Origin: Meiothermus sp. CFH 77666
GTDB taxonomy: Bacteria > Deinococcota > Deinococci > Deinococcales > Thermaceae
Length of the DNA stretch: 36,131 nucleotides
Direction: 5' to 3'
NCBI RefSeq assembly: GCF_017497985.1
Contig: NZ_JAGDFV010000029.1
Location: 1-36,131 of the forward strand
Shown: piece by piece, positions 8,017 to 17,706 of the stretch
Layout: the number at the start of each line of letters is the position of its first letter
Position numbering within the stretch: position 1 is the first letter of the stretch
Translations under genes and position numbers: made by a program
Notes under the pieces: model-generated
Seen by the model: the letters and a program-made list of their open reading frames with translations, nothing else
What the model was told of the DNA's origin: nothing
The model's database searches: none

Positions 8017-8820
8017 GTGAATGCCCGTGCGATTGTGGTGACATCGGGGAAAGGTGGCGTAGGCAAGACTACTACCACCGCTAATGTAGGTGCTGCATTG
8101 GCCAGGCTGGGCGAGAAAGTGGCTGTGGTGGACGTGGACGTGGGGCTGCGCAACCTGGATGTGGTGATGGGGTTGGAAGGCCGGGTGGTCTACGACCTGA
8201 TTGACGTGATTGAGGGGCGCTGCAAGCTGCGCCAGGCCCTGATCCGCGACAAACGCATCGAGGGGCTGGCCTTGCTGGCGGCCTCCCAGACCAAGGACAA
8301 AGAATCGCTCGACCCGGAGAAGTTCCGCCAGATTGTGCGGGCCCTCCTGGAGGAGGAGGGCTTTGACCGGGTGCTGATTGACTCGCCGGCTGGTATCGAG
8401 AAGGGCTTCCAGACCGCAGCCACGCCTGCTGAGGGGGCCCTGGTGGTGGTAAACCCGGAGGTCTCGAGCGTGCGCGACGCCGACCGCATCATCGGGATGC
8501 TGGAAGCCCGCGAAATCCGCGAGAACTTCCTGGTTATCAACCGCTTGCGCCCCAAGATGGTGCAGCGCGGGGACATGCTCTCGGTGGAGGACGTGGTGGA
8601 AATCCTGGGCATCAAGCCCATCGGGATTGTGCCTGAAGACGAGGGGGTGCTAATTTCGTCCAACCAGGGCGAGCCGCTGGTGCTCAAGAACGGCTCTGGT
8701 GCTGGCAAGGCTTTTGTGGAGATTGCCCAGCGGGTACGGGGAGAGGAAGTGCCCTTCGCTCCCCTGAACGATGCACCGGGCTTTTTGGGGACGCTGCGCC
8801 GCCTGTTTGGGGGTAGATGA
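8017..8820 (+). CDS. minD: Septum site-determining protein MinD
   Basis: 267-residue P-loop ATPase that positions the division site by cycling on and off the membrane. The deviant Walker A motif KGGVGKTT is at residues 12-19 and the switch region LIDSPAGIE near 125. The C-terminus FLGTLRRLFGGR is an amphipathic membrane-targeting helix. GTG 8017 was chosen as start because GGAGGA (8005-8010) lies 6 nt upstream; the TTG at 8011 would abut that ribosome site. The stop overlaps the minE start (ATGATG), so the two are translationally coupled. No minC is present in the window. Confidence 0.96.
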   Translation: MNARAIVVTSGKGGVGKTTTTANVGAALARLGEKVAVVDVDVGLRNLDVVMGLEGRVVYDLIDVIEGRCKLRQALIRDKRIEGLALLAASQTKDKESLDPEKFRQIVRALLEEEGFDRVLIDSPAGIEKGFQTAATPAEGALVVVNPEVSSVRDADRIIGMLEAREIRENFLVINRLRPKMVQRGDMLSVEDVVEILGIKPIGIVPEDEGVLISSNQGEPLVLKNGSGAGKAFVEIAQRVRGEEVPFAPLNDAPGFLGTLRRLFGGR

Positions 8821-9053
8821 TGGGCTGGTGGCCTTTTGGTGCGAAAAGCAGCAAGGATACCCTGAAAGACCGCCTCAAGGTGGTACTGGCCTATGACCGG
8901 GCCCACCTGAGCCCGGGCATGGTGGAGCAGCTCAAGCAAGACCTGCTGGTGGTGCTGAAGCGCTACTTTCCCGACGAGGAAAACCTTTCCATTTATGTGG
9001 AAACTTTTGACGACAAAATGAAGCTCCAGGCCGATGTGCCGATACCGAAGTAA
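8817..9053 (+). CDS. minE: Cell division topological specificity factor MinE
   Basis: 78 residues, slightly shorter than E. coli MinE (88). The N-terminal amphipathic part MMGWWPFGAKSSKDTLKDRL is followed by KVVLAYDRAHLSPGMVEQLK, the anti-MinCD helix region, and by the topological-specificity domain with DLLVVLKRYFP. It activates the MinD ATPase and drives pole-to-pole or ring behaviour of MinD. The first ATG overlaps the minD stop; a second ATG at 8820 is also possible. Confidence 0.95.
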   Translation: MMGWWPFGAKSSKDTLKDRLKVVLAYDRAHLSPGMVEQLKQDLLVVLKRYFPDEENLSIYVETFDDKMKLQADVPIPK

Positions 9054-9367
9054 GGTTTAGCTGAAAGCCAAAAGCCTAAAGCTGAAAGCGTTCTCCAAAA
9101 GGTTTTGCGGTGCAGTGACCATCTGAATACAGCGTCGTGTAGATGCCGGTACAGTAGTGGCTCTGTTGAAGGGCTACATCAAGCCCATTACTACTTCTCC
9201 AACGAAAGCTTCGATTGTTCCTCTTCACGTAAGCTGCAGATTCAGGGCTTGGCCGAATACTTTCCCCACCCTCCCTACGTGGTAGGGAGGGGCCCAGAGG
9301 CCAAAAAAATGGAGGTGTATAGGCGCTTATACGACGGTGTACTGAATCCAATAAGCAGGCGCCAGAC
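9054..9367. other. Convergent intergenic region between minE and scpA
   Basis: 314 bp without a supported gene. It begins with word repeats of the type 'gaaagccaaaagcctaaagc' at 9061-9090. A strong palindrome lies at 9269-9291 (separate entry). A frame across 9105-9614 is antisense to scpA for half its length and was not accepted. Confidence 0.5.
9269..9291. terminator. Bidirectional hairpin between minE and scpA
   Basis: CCCTCCCTAC and GTAGGGAGGG form a perfect 10-bp stem with a 3-nt loop. It lies between two converging genes. No long T run follows, so the terminator assignment rests on position and stem strength. Confidence 0.5.
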
Positions 9368-10042
9368 CTATTCATTGCTTTTGAGCTCAACCTCAAGCGC
9401 CCCGAAGTTTTGTTCTTGCAAGAGCTCTACCTCACCCTGCTTTTTGGCCTCCAGCAAGGCGGCAAAGGCCACGGTTTGCTCACTCCAGGTGCGAAAAGGT
9501 AAGCGACCAAACAAAGCCCGGCGAACACTCCACAAAAAGCCCTTGAGTCGCTCCCAGGCTTCGCGCAGGCCAAAGGTCTCGGGCTCGAGGCGAAGCTCGG
9601 CTCGCCGGGCATAGGGCTCCACGGCCCGCACCAGCATCTGTAGCGGCATGGGGCGCAGGCGGCGGTCTTTGGGTAGGGGAGAAGGGGGCACTGGCAGCAC
9701 CCGGGCCCGTTCCCGTGAGCGCTGCTCGAGGAAAGTAATGGCCTCCTCTAAGGCGATCAGGGTCTCGAGGAAAGCTGGTGCGCTCTCGGGTTCTTCTACC
9801 TCGTCTTCGGCCAGCACCACCTGGGGCCGCCTGGCAAACGCCCGCAGCTTGAAGAGCACCAGCTCGGCCAGGATAGGCAGCAGTTCGCTCCGTTCGGAAA
9901 GCCCCAATGCCTGCACCTGGGCCAGGGCCTGCTCCGCCAGGGATAGCACGGGCAGGTCTTTGGCGGCAATTTTGCCTTTGCGTACCTGCTCGGAAAGCTC
10001 TTTGGGCGTTCCGCTGAACTGGTCGAAGGTGAGGGTGATCAT
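9368..10042 (-). CDS. scpA: Segregation and condensation protein A (ScpA)
   Basis: 224-residue kleisin that joins SMC heads with ScpB in chromosome condensation. The N-terminal FDQFSGTPKELSEQVRKGKI and IAAKDLPVLSLAEQAL correspond to the SMC-neck-binding helix region of ScpA. A middle helix FLETLIALEEAITFLEQR is followed by an acidic/proline linker, and the C-terminal winged-helix region (about 150-224) includes VAFAALLEAKKQGEVELLQEQNFG. It is at the short end for the family (about 220-260). It starts 2 nt after the trpS stop, so the two are co-transcribed. scpB is not adjacent. Confidence 0.88.
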   Translation of the reverse strand: MITLTFDQFSGTPKELSEQVRKGKIAAKDLPVLSLAEQALAQVQALGLSERSELLPILAELVLFKLRAFARRPQVVLAEDEVEEPESAPAFLETLIALEEAITFLEQRSRERARVLPVPPSPLPKDRRLRPMPLQMLVRAVEPYARRAELRLEPETFGLREAWERLKGFLWSVRRALFGRLPFRTWSEQTVAFAALLEAKKQGEVELLQEQNFGALEVELKSNE

Positions 10043-10044
10043 GC

Positions 10045-11085
10045 TTATTTGGAGGCGACCTTCCCCTGTTCCCGAAGCCCTGACCTCTGGCCCCTGGCCC
10101 TGAGCAGGCCAAACTTTTCCCGCACCTCTTCCATGGTGGCCTGGGCGATGCGGCGGGCTTTGGCGGCGCCGTCCTCGAGGGCGTCCAGTACCCGCTCGGG
10201 GTTGGCCCGAAGCTCCTCGGCCCGTTCGCGGATGGGCCGCAAGGTTTTCATCATTTCCTGCATGAGAAGCTGTTTGACCACCAAAGTGCCGATGCCCCGG
10301 CGGCGGTATTCCTCCCGGAGCACCTGCACCAGCTCGGGCGGGGCGAAATACTGCAAGAACTTGAACACCACGCTGCGTTCGGGGTCGCCGGGGTCGGAGA
10401 GGCGGATACGGGCGGGGTCGTCGGGCATGGTGCGAATCTTGGCCCAGATGCTTTCTTCGTCCTCCAATATCCCGATGGTGTTGCCTACGCTTTTGGACAT
10501 CTTGGCCTTGCCGTCGATGCCGGGCACGCGGGGGGCGTTGGGGTTCAGGTAAATTTGTGGCTCCGGGAAGGTTTCGCCGTACTCCAGGTTCCAGCGGCGG
10601 GCAATTTCGCGGGTGAGCTCCAGGTGCTGGGTCTGGTCGTCGCCGACCGGCACGGTGTCGGCCTTGTAGATGAGAATGTCGGCGGCCATCAGCACCGGGT
10701 ACATGAGCAGCCCTGCGGGCACCGACTCGAGCTTGGCGGCTTTGTCCTTGAACTGGGTCATGCGGGTCAGGTCGCCGTAGGGGGTCTGGGTGGTGAAGAT
10801 CCAGGCCAGCTCGGTGTGCTCGGGCACATGTGACTGCACAAAGAGGATTACTTTGTCCGGGTTCAGGCCCGCCGCCATATTTACCAGGGCCGCGTCGAAG
10901 GTGCGCTGGGCCAGCAGGTCTTTGTCGTAGGCCGCCGGGTTGGTGGGGGCGTGGTAGTCTACAATGCAGTAGATGGCGTCCTGGCCCAGCTTCTCACCCA
11001 GGGCGATGTAGTTGACCATTGCGCCCAGGTAGTTGCCGATGTGCAGGTCGCCAGTAGGCTGAAAGCCGGAAAAAACGCGCTTCAC
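10045..11085 (-). CDS. trpS: Tryptophanyl-tRNA synthetase
   Basis: 346-residue class I synthetase. The HIGH-type motif is in PTGDLHIGNYLGA (residues 10-22) and KMSKS is at 195-199, followed by VGNTIGI. Other family blocks are DYHAPTNP, LMYPVLMAADILIY and PVGDDQTQHLELTREIA. The start is GTG at 11083-11085 with TATCCT exactly 7 nt upstream and no Shine-Dalgarno, so the mRNA may be leaderless. The last ~18 residues (RARGQRSGLREQGKVASK) extend beyond the usual end of TrpS. They are encoded by a 'cctggcccctgacctctgg' word-repeat stretch, which suggests repeat DNA has run into the gene end. Confidence 0.96.
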   Translation of the reverse strand: MKRVFSGFQPTGDLHIGNYLGAMVNYIALGEKLGQDAIYCIVDYHAPTNPAAYDKDLLAQRTFDAALVNMAAGLNPDKVILFVQSHVPEHTELAWIFTTQTPYGDLTRMTQFKDKAAKLESVPAGLLMYPVLMAADILIYKADTVPVGDDQTQHLELTREIARRWNLEYGETFPEPQIYLNPNAPRVPGIDGKAKMSKSVGNTIGILEDEESIWAKIRTMPDDPARIRLSDPGDPERSVVFKFLQYFAPPELVQVLREEYRRRGIGTLVVKQLLMQEMMKTLRPIRERAEELRANPERVLDALEDGAAKARRIAQATMEEVREKFGLLRARGQRSGLREQGKVASK

Positions 11086-11118
11086 GCCGGATAGGATAGC
11101 AGAAGCGGCTCAGGCTTG

Positions 11119-11316
11119 CTCGAGCCAGGAATTAGACCCCTTTATCAGGCTATAAATTGCCCTGTACGTTACAGGATGCTCGCACCTTCGGTCTCGAGCC
11201 AAGTACCAGACCCCTGCTTAACGCCGTGAGTTACCCTCAACGCTACAGCGTGCTCGCACCTTCGGTCTCGAGCCAAGTATCAGACACCAGCATAAGGCTA
11301 TGCATTGCCCCGTACA

Positions 11317-11340
<24 letters not shown>
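11119..11340. repeat. Three tandem 74-bp repeats between trpS and purF
   Basis: CTCGAG marks the unit boundaries at 11119, 11193, 11267 and 11341, each exactly 74 bp apart. Each unit ends in a conserved block GCTCGCACCTTCGGT (at 11178, 11252, 11326) preceded by a small hairpin. The stem sequences differ between units but remain paired: CCTGTA/TACAGG, ACGCT/AGCGT and CCCGTA/TACGGG. The last unit contains the purF stop codon and its final eight codons. Confidence 0.85.
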
Positions 11341-12875
<1,535 letters not shown>

Positions 12876-12879
<4 letters not shown>

Positions 12880-15086
12880 GGCAACACCTCCCTGAGCGGG
12901 GCTTCCCAGGCCCTGCGAAGGGCCGCTACGCTCCACTCCAGGCGCGACCTGGGCATCAGGATAGTGAGGGTATCGCCCCCAACCTGGCCCAGAATTTGAT
13001 GGGAAAGTCCGTGCTGCTCAAGAACCTTCACGGCCATTTGCAGCATGGCCTGGTCTACCGTGAGCAGGATGCGGCTGGGGGCCTCGCCAAAGAGCAGGGC
13101 GTCGGGGCGGGCCTGGCTGCGAACCTCAACGGTCGCGCCCAGACCGTAGGGGAGGCACATCTCGGCCAGGGCCACGGCCAGCCCGCCTTCGGCTAGGTCG
13201 TGAGCAGTTTTGACCCAGCCCCGTTCAATCAGCTCGCGGATGGCAGCCTGGGCTCGGGCCTCCTGGGCCAGCTCGAGGGCCGGGGGGCTTCCGGCCTCCA
13301 GGCCGTGCACCACCCAGAGGTACTCGGAAGCGCCCAGGTGCCCTTCCGGACTGCCGATCAACACCACCAGCTCACCGGCTTTCTGGAAGCCCAGCTCGGC
13401 GCGGCGCTCGAGGTTTTCCAACAGGCCCACCACCCCCACCATAGGGGTGGGGGGAATGCGGTAGCTGGGGCCTTCGTTGTAGAGCGAGACATTGCCCGAG
13501 ACCACCGGCAGGCCCAGTGCCGCCGAGGCTTCGGCCAGGCCCGCGATGGTCTCGGAGAGCTCGAAATAGCCCGCCGGCGTTTCGGGGTTGCCGCAGTTGA
13601 GGCCGTCGGTGTAGGCCAGGGGCTTGCCCCCGACCACGCTCACGTTGCGGGCGGCCTCGGCCAGGGCGTGCATGGCCCCTAAGCGGGGGGCCAGTTTGCT
13701 GTAGCGGGGGTTGGCGTCCACCTTGACCGCGATGCCCCGCCCGGTGCCCTTGATGCGCAGGATGGCTGCATCGCCCTTACCGGGCACCAGCACGGTGTTG
13801 GTACCCACCTGGTGGTCGTAGCGCTCGAAGATGGGGGCGCGGCTGCACAGGTTGGGCGAAGCCAGCAGCCGCAGCAAAACTTCCTCCAGGTTCTGCGGCA
13901 GGGGCAGGCCGCTCAGTTCCCTGGCCCGCTGCTGGGCGATGGCGGGGTTCTCCTGGCCTTCCCGCACGTAGGTAGGGGCATCGGCCAGGGCGTGGGTGGG
14001 CACTTCGGCCACGGTCTGGCCGCCCGCCACCACCCGAAAGACCGGTTCGGCGATCATGTGCGCCACCGGCACGGCATCCAGGCCAAAGCGGGCCGCCAGG
14101 GCCTCGAGGTCTTTTTCCCTGCCCGGACGCGGCACCAGCACCATGCGCTCCTGCGACTCGGAGAGCATCAGCTCGAGGGGGTTCATCCCGGCCTCACGCT
14201 TGGGCACCCGGTCGAGGTTCAGCTCGATGCCCAGCCCCGACTTGTGGGCCATCTCCGAGAGGGAAGAGGTGAGGCCCGCAGCGCCCATGTCCTGCACGCC
14301 CTCCACCAGGTCTTGCCGGATGGCTTCCAGGGTGACCTCGAGGGTCAGTTTGCCCATGAAGGGGTCGCCCACCTGCACGCTCGGGCGCTTGGACTCGCTT
14401 TCCTCCGAGAGTTCTTCCGAGGCAAAAGCGGCCCCGCCAATGCCGTCGCGCCCGGTTTTGGAGCCCACGTAGTAGACCGGGCGGGCCAGGGTGGCCCGGC
14501 TTCGCTTGAGTTCATCGGCCCGCAGCAGCCCCACGCACATGGCATTCACCAGGGGGTTGTCCTGGTAGTCGGGGTGGAAGTAGACCTCGCCGCCCACCGT
14601 GGGTACGCCAATGGCATTGCCGTAGTGGGCAATGCCCTCCACCACCCCCCGCACCAGGAAGCGGGTGCGGTCGCCTTCGGGGCCCTCGAGCTTGCCAAAG
14701 CGCAGCGAGTTCAACAGGGCAATGGGCCTGGCCCCCATGGCCATGATGTCGCGGATGATGCCCCCCACGCCGGTGGCAGCTCCCTGCACAGGTTCGACTG
14801 CCGAGGGGTGGTTGTGGCTCTCAATCTTGAAGGCCACCGCCCAGCCTTCGCCAATATCCACCACCCCGGCATTCTCGCCGGGGCCTTGCAGCACCGCGGG
14901 GCCTTCTTTGGGCAACAGCTTGAGCAGGGGGCGGGAGTTCTTGTAGGAGCAGTGCTCGCTCCACATCACCTTGAACAAGTAGAGCTCGAGGCGGTTCGGT
15001 TCGCGGCCCAGCAGCCGCACAATCTCCTGATACTCGTGCAGGGGAATGCCGGCTTCCTGAACCAGGGGGGGCAGGGTTCCTTCCAT
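12876..15086 (-). CDS. purL: Phosphoribosylformylglycinamidine synthase subunit PurL (small type)
   Basis: 736-residue ATP-dependent synthetase of the fourth purine step, lacking a glutaminase domain and so working with PurQ and PurS. The N-terminal LFKVMWSEHCSYKNSRPLL block, AFKIESHNHPSAVEPVQGAATGVGGI and the later PVVSGNVSLYNE segment are family hallmarks. DMGAAGLTSSLSEMAHK and the C-terminal TAHDLAEGGLAVALAEM are the paired metal/nucleotide regions of the two PurM-like halves. Its ATG overlaps the stop of the upstream HAD gene (TAATG) and its TGA overlaps the purF start, so HAD-purL-purF are tightly coupled. Confidence 0.97.
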
Positions 15087-15835
15087 TACATGGCCCTCGG
15101 TGCATGCCCGATGACTTCTTTGAGAAGGGGGATCAGCTCCAGGTGGTTGACAATGCGGGCGGTGGGCTCGGGTTGCCCGTTGCGGTGAGAGAGGCCGGTG
15201 TAAAGCACCGCGTAGGGGTAGCCGGTCTGGAATGCGCCCGCAATGTCGGTACGGGGGATGTCGCCGATGTGCAGGGCTTCCTGCGGCTTGACCCCCATCT
15301 CGTCGAGTGCGGCCAGAAAAGCCTGGGGTTTGGGCTTGACCACGCCGGTTTCGTCGGAGAAGGCAAAGCCGCTGAAAAGGTCGTGGAGTTTGTGCCGCTT
15401 GAGCTGCTCGCGCAGGATACGGCCGGTGGAGATGCCGGTATCCGAAACAATGCCCAGCCGGTACTGCTTGGCGAGTTGGGGCAGGGCCTCCAGCACCCCC
15501 GGAAGGGGAATCAGGTTGCCCTCGAGGCCCGCCTCCACAATGCGCTGGGTGGTCAGGGCAATGTGGCCTTCGTCGTAAGGCAGGCCCAGGTAGCTAAAAA
15601 TACGGGTCACCCGGTCGAAGGGGGTCATGACCTGCTCGGCCATCCAGGCCGCGTCAAAGTCGAGGGCGGCTTGCCGCCAGGCCGCCATGACGGCGTCGGG
15701 CTCGGCGGGAACACCGGCCTCGGAGGCTGCATCCATCAGGATTTCGTTGCGCAGGGTTTTGATGGAGCCGGCATACTCCGGGCCTTCGGTGAAGAGGGTA
15801 CCCCAGAAGTCGAAGGTAATTGCTTTGATGGTCAT
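15086..15835 (-). CDS. HAD-superfamily hydrolase inside the purine operon
   Basis: 249 residues with the HAD fold: motif I ITFDFWGTLF (Asp10), a helical cap at about 20-90, motif II GIVSDTGIS, motif III lysine in TGVVKPKPQAF, and motif IV HIGDIPRTDIAGA. In motif I the second Asp (nucleophile +2) is Trp. Phosphatases usually need that Asp as general acid, so the activity may differ or be weak. ATG 15833-15835 has GGAGGT upstream and is preferred over longer frames. The stop overlaps the purL start by one base. The substrate is unknown; the coupling suggests a nucleotide or a damaged purine intermediate, which is inference. Confidence 0.85.
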   Translation of the reverse strand: MTIKAITFDFWGTLFTEGPEYAGSIKTLRNEILMDAASEAGVPAEPDAVMAAWRQAALDFDAAWMAEQVMTPFDRVTRIFSYLGLPYDEGHIALTTQRIVEAGLEGNLIPLPGVLEALPQLAKQYRLGIVSDTGISTGRILREQLKRHKLHDLFSGFAFSDETGVVKPKPQAFLAALDEMGVKPQEALHIGDIPRTDIAGAFQTGYPYAVLYTGLSHRNGQPEPTARIVNHLELIPLLKEVIGHAPRAM

Positions 15836-15937
15836 ACCGCTACCTCCATGTAGCTTGTTGCCTGGCCTACGCCACAACCTCGAGCGCCAAACGAGGCACT
15901 TGTAAAGCACTGTAAACGTAACCGTTGCTCATAGGGT

Positions 15938-16645
15938 TCATGCACCTACCGCCTCGAGGGCCTGCTTCAGGCTGGTAAAGAAGGGCAGGCCGTCGGCAGA
16001 GCCCAAAAGGCCTTCCACGGCTCGCTCGGGGTGGGGCATCATGCCTAGCACGTTGCCCTGTTCGTTGACGATGCCCGCGATGTCGTTCAAAGAGCCATTA
16101 GGATTGTAGACATCTGCCTCGCCCCCTGCCGAAGAGGGGGGCGGTGCGTACCGGAACACCACCTGCCGGTTATGCTCGAGCCTTTCCAGCGTCTGGGCAT
16201 CAGCATAGTAACGCCCCTCGCCGTGGGCAATGGGAATCTTCAGCACCTGCCCTGGCTGGTAGCCGTTGGTAAAGGGCAGGTCGGTGCGTTCGACGCGCAG
16301 GTACACATCCTTGCAGGTAAAGTGCAGATTGGTGTTGGCCAAGAGCGCCCCCGGCAGCAGTCCGGCCTCGGTGAGCACCTGGAAGCCATTGCAGATACCC
16401 ACCACCGGGTAGCCCTGGTGGGCCAGACGGCGCACCTCCGCCATCACTGGCGAGAACTTGGCCAGGGCCCCGGCCCGCAGGTAATCGCCATACGAGAAGC
16501 CACCCGGCAAAATAGCGGCCTGGAAGCCCTCGAGGTTTTTCTCGGTGTGCCATACCAGCTCGGCCTCGAGCCCCACCCGCTTTAGCGCCCAGACCGCATC
16601 CTGGTCACAGTTGGAGCCTGGGAATTGAATGACCGCTACCTTCAT
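15938..16645 (-). CDS. purQ: Phosphoribosylformylglycinamidine synthase subunit PurQ
   Basis: 235-residue class I glutaminase that supplies ammonia to PurL. Features are [16 protein letters not shown] at the N-terminus, [14 protein letters not shown], the nucleophile elbow [12 protein letters not shown] (Cys near 86), and the C-terminal catalytic pair in [14 protein letters not shown]. An in-frame palindrome (16120-16143) encodes extra residues [11 protein letters not shown] just before the conserved [15 protein letters not shown]. This accounts for a length some 8-10 residues above the usual ~227. The start overlaps the purS stop by 4 bp. Confidence 0.97.
   Translation of the reverse strand: MKVAVIQFPGSNCDQDAVWALKRVGLEAELVWHTEKNLEGFQAAILPGGFSYGDYLRAGALAKFSPVMAEVRRLAHQGYPVVGICNGFQVLTEAGLLPGALLANTNLHFTCKDVYLRVERTDLPFTNGYQPGQVLKIPIAHGEGRYYADAQTLERLEHNRQVVFRYAPPPSSAGGEADVYNPNGSLNDIAGIVNEQGNVLGMMPHPERAVEGLLGSADGLPFFTSLKQALEAVGA
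16120..16143. repeat. GC-rich palindrome inserted in purQ
   Basis: CGCCCCC (16120-16126) pairs with GGGGGCG (16137-16143) around a short loop. It lies in frame within purQ at a surface-loop position just before a strongly conserved block, and belongs to the same loose class as the purF insertion. Confidence 0.55.
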
Positions 16646-16893
16646 GCCAGTTCCTTTACCGCCTCCACCACAAACACTTCCATCACCGGGTTGGCCAGGG
16701 CCTTGCCGATGTTGTGGGCGGTGGCTTTGGCTTCCGCCTCACTACCGGCCTCCACTTCCATCTCCAGCACCCGCCCCACCCGCACGTTCTGGGCCTTGAA
16801 CTGTAGCCCCTGCAAAACGCCCTCCACCGCCCGCCCCTGGGGGTCGAGGATGCCGTCTTTCAGCTCGATCAAAAGGGTTATATGGTATTTCAT
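16642..16893 (-). CDS. purS: Phosphoribosylformylglycinamidine synthase subunit PurS
   Basis: 83 residues, the small bridging subunit of the PurL-PurQ-PurS complex. Visible family features are [40 protein letters not shown] and [13 protein letters not shown] 16891-16893 gives the usual length of ~82; longer frames reach into purC and were rejected. It starts 8 nt after the purC stop and overlaps purQ by 4 bp. Confidence 0.95.
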   Translation of the reverse strand: MKYHITLLIELKDGILDPQGRAVEGVLQGLQFKAQNVRVGRVLEMEVEAGSEAEAKATAHNIGKALANPVMEVFVVEAVKELA

Positions 16894-16901
16894 AACATGT
16901 T

Positions 16902-17636
16902 TCAGGCCGAAGGCACTGCCTGCACCCGCCGCAGCACTTCCTGGTAGGCTTCCTCCACCCCGCCTAAGTCGCGGCGGAAGCGGTCTTTGTCCATTTTTTC
17001 GCCCGTGCCCATCTCCCACAGGCGCATCGTATCGGGCGAGATTTCATCAGCCAGCACGATAGCGCCGCGCTCGTCGGTGGGGGCGGCGGAGTGCAAAAGC
17101 CGGCCAAACTCGAGCTTGAAGTCAACGAGCTCGAGGTTGCGCTGGGCAAAATACGCCTTCAGCAAGGCATTTACCTTCAGGGCCAGCTCCTTGATGCGCG
17201 CCAGCTCGCTGCCGTTCACCAGGCCCAGGGCCAGCGCGGCATCGTCGTAGATGAGCGGGTCGCCCAGGGCATCGTTTTTGAGGGAGAACTCCACCAGCGG
17301 ATAGGGCAAGACCCGGCCTTCCTCCACCCCATAGCGCCGGGCAAAACTTCCGGCGGTGCGGTTGCGCACAATCACCTCCAGCGGCACAATCTGCACCTGC
17401 TTCACCAGCATCTCCCGCTCGGAAAGCTGGCGCACAAAATGGGTGGGAATGCCGTGCGCTTCCAGGTAGCGGAACAGGGCCGCCGAAACCTGGTTGTTGA
17501 CCACCCCCTTGCCGGCAATCTGGGCCCGTTTCTGCCCATTGAAGGCGGTGGCGTCGTCCTTGAAGTAGACCCGCACCAACCCCGCCTCGGGGCCCGGATA
17601 GATAACCTTGGCTTTCCCCTCGTACAGTTTTTCCAT
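16902..17636 (-). CDS. purC: SAICAR synthetase (PurC)
   Basis: 244-residue phosphoribosylaminoimidazole-succinocarboxamide synthase. It joins aspartate to CAIR using ATP. Signatures: [14 protein letters not shown] at residues 3-16, [43 protein letters not shown] with nearby [18 protein letters not shown], and [11 protein letters not shown]. The ATG at 17636 has AGAGGTT just upstream. It follows purB by about 70 bp and precedes purS by 8 bp. Confidence 0.97.
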   Translation of the reverse strand: MEKLYEGKAKVIYPGPEAGLVRVYFKDDATAFNGQKRAQIAGKGVVNNQVSAALFRYLEAHGIPTHFVRQLSEREMLVKQVQIVPLEVIVRNRTAGSFARRYGVEEGRVLPYPLVEFSLKNDALGDPLIYDDAALALGLVNGSELARIKELALKVNALLKAYFAQRNLELVDFKLEFGRLLHSAAPTDERGAIVLADEISPDTMRLWEMGTGEKMDKDRFRRDLGGVEEAYQEVLRRVQAVPSA

Positions 17637-17706
17637 TTGAACCTCTTTTGTCTGGGCGCTCCCTCTATCCTGGCGAATCCTGGTCGTCTGACTTTATAGT
17701 ACCCCT

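Noticed and set aside
9105-9614. 169-codon plus-strand frame after minE
   Set aside because: Half lies antisense to scpA. The rest is Ser/Arg-rich and crosses a strong palindrome; no ribosome site or homology was seen.
12880-12936. Longer purF start at 12936
   Set aside because: It would overlap purL by 61 bp. GTG 12879 has a ribosome site and the GTGA overlap typical of coupled genes.
13812-15188. 458-codon open frame on the plus strand
   Set aside because: Entirely antisense to purL and the HAD gene. The translation is His/Gln/Gly-rich with no domain, as expected opposite a GC-rich gene; purL has unmistakable motifs.
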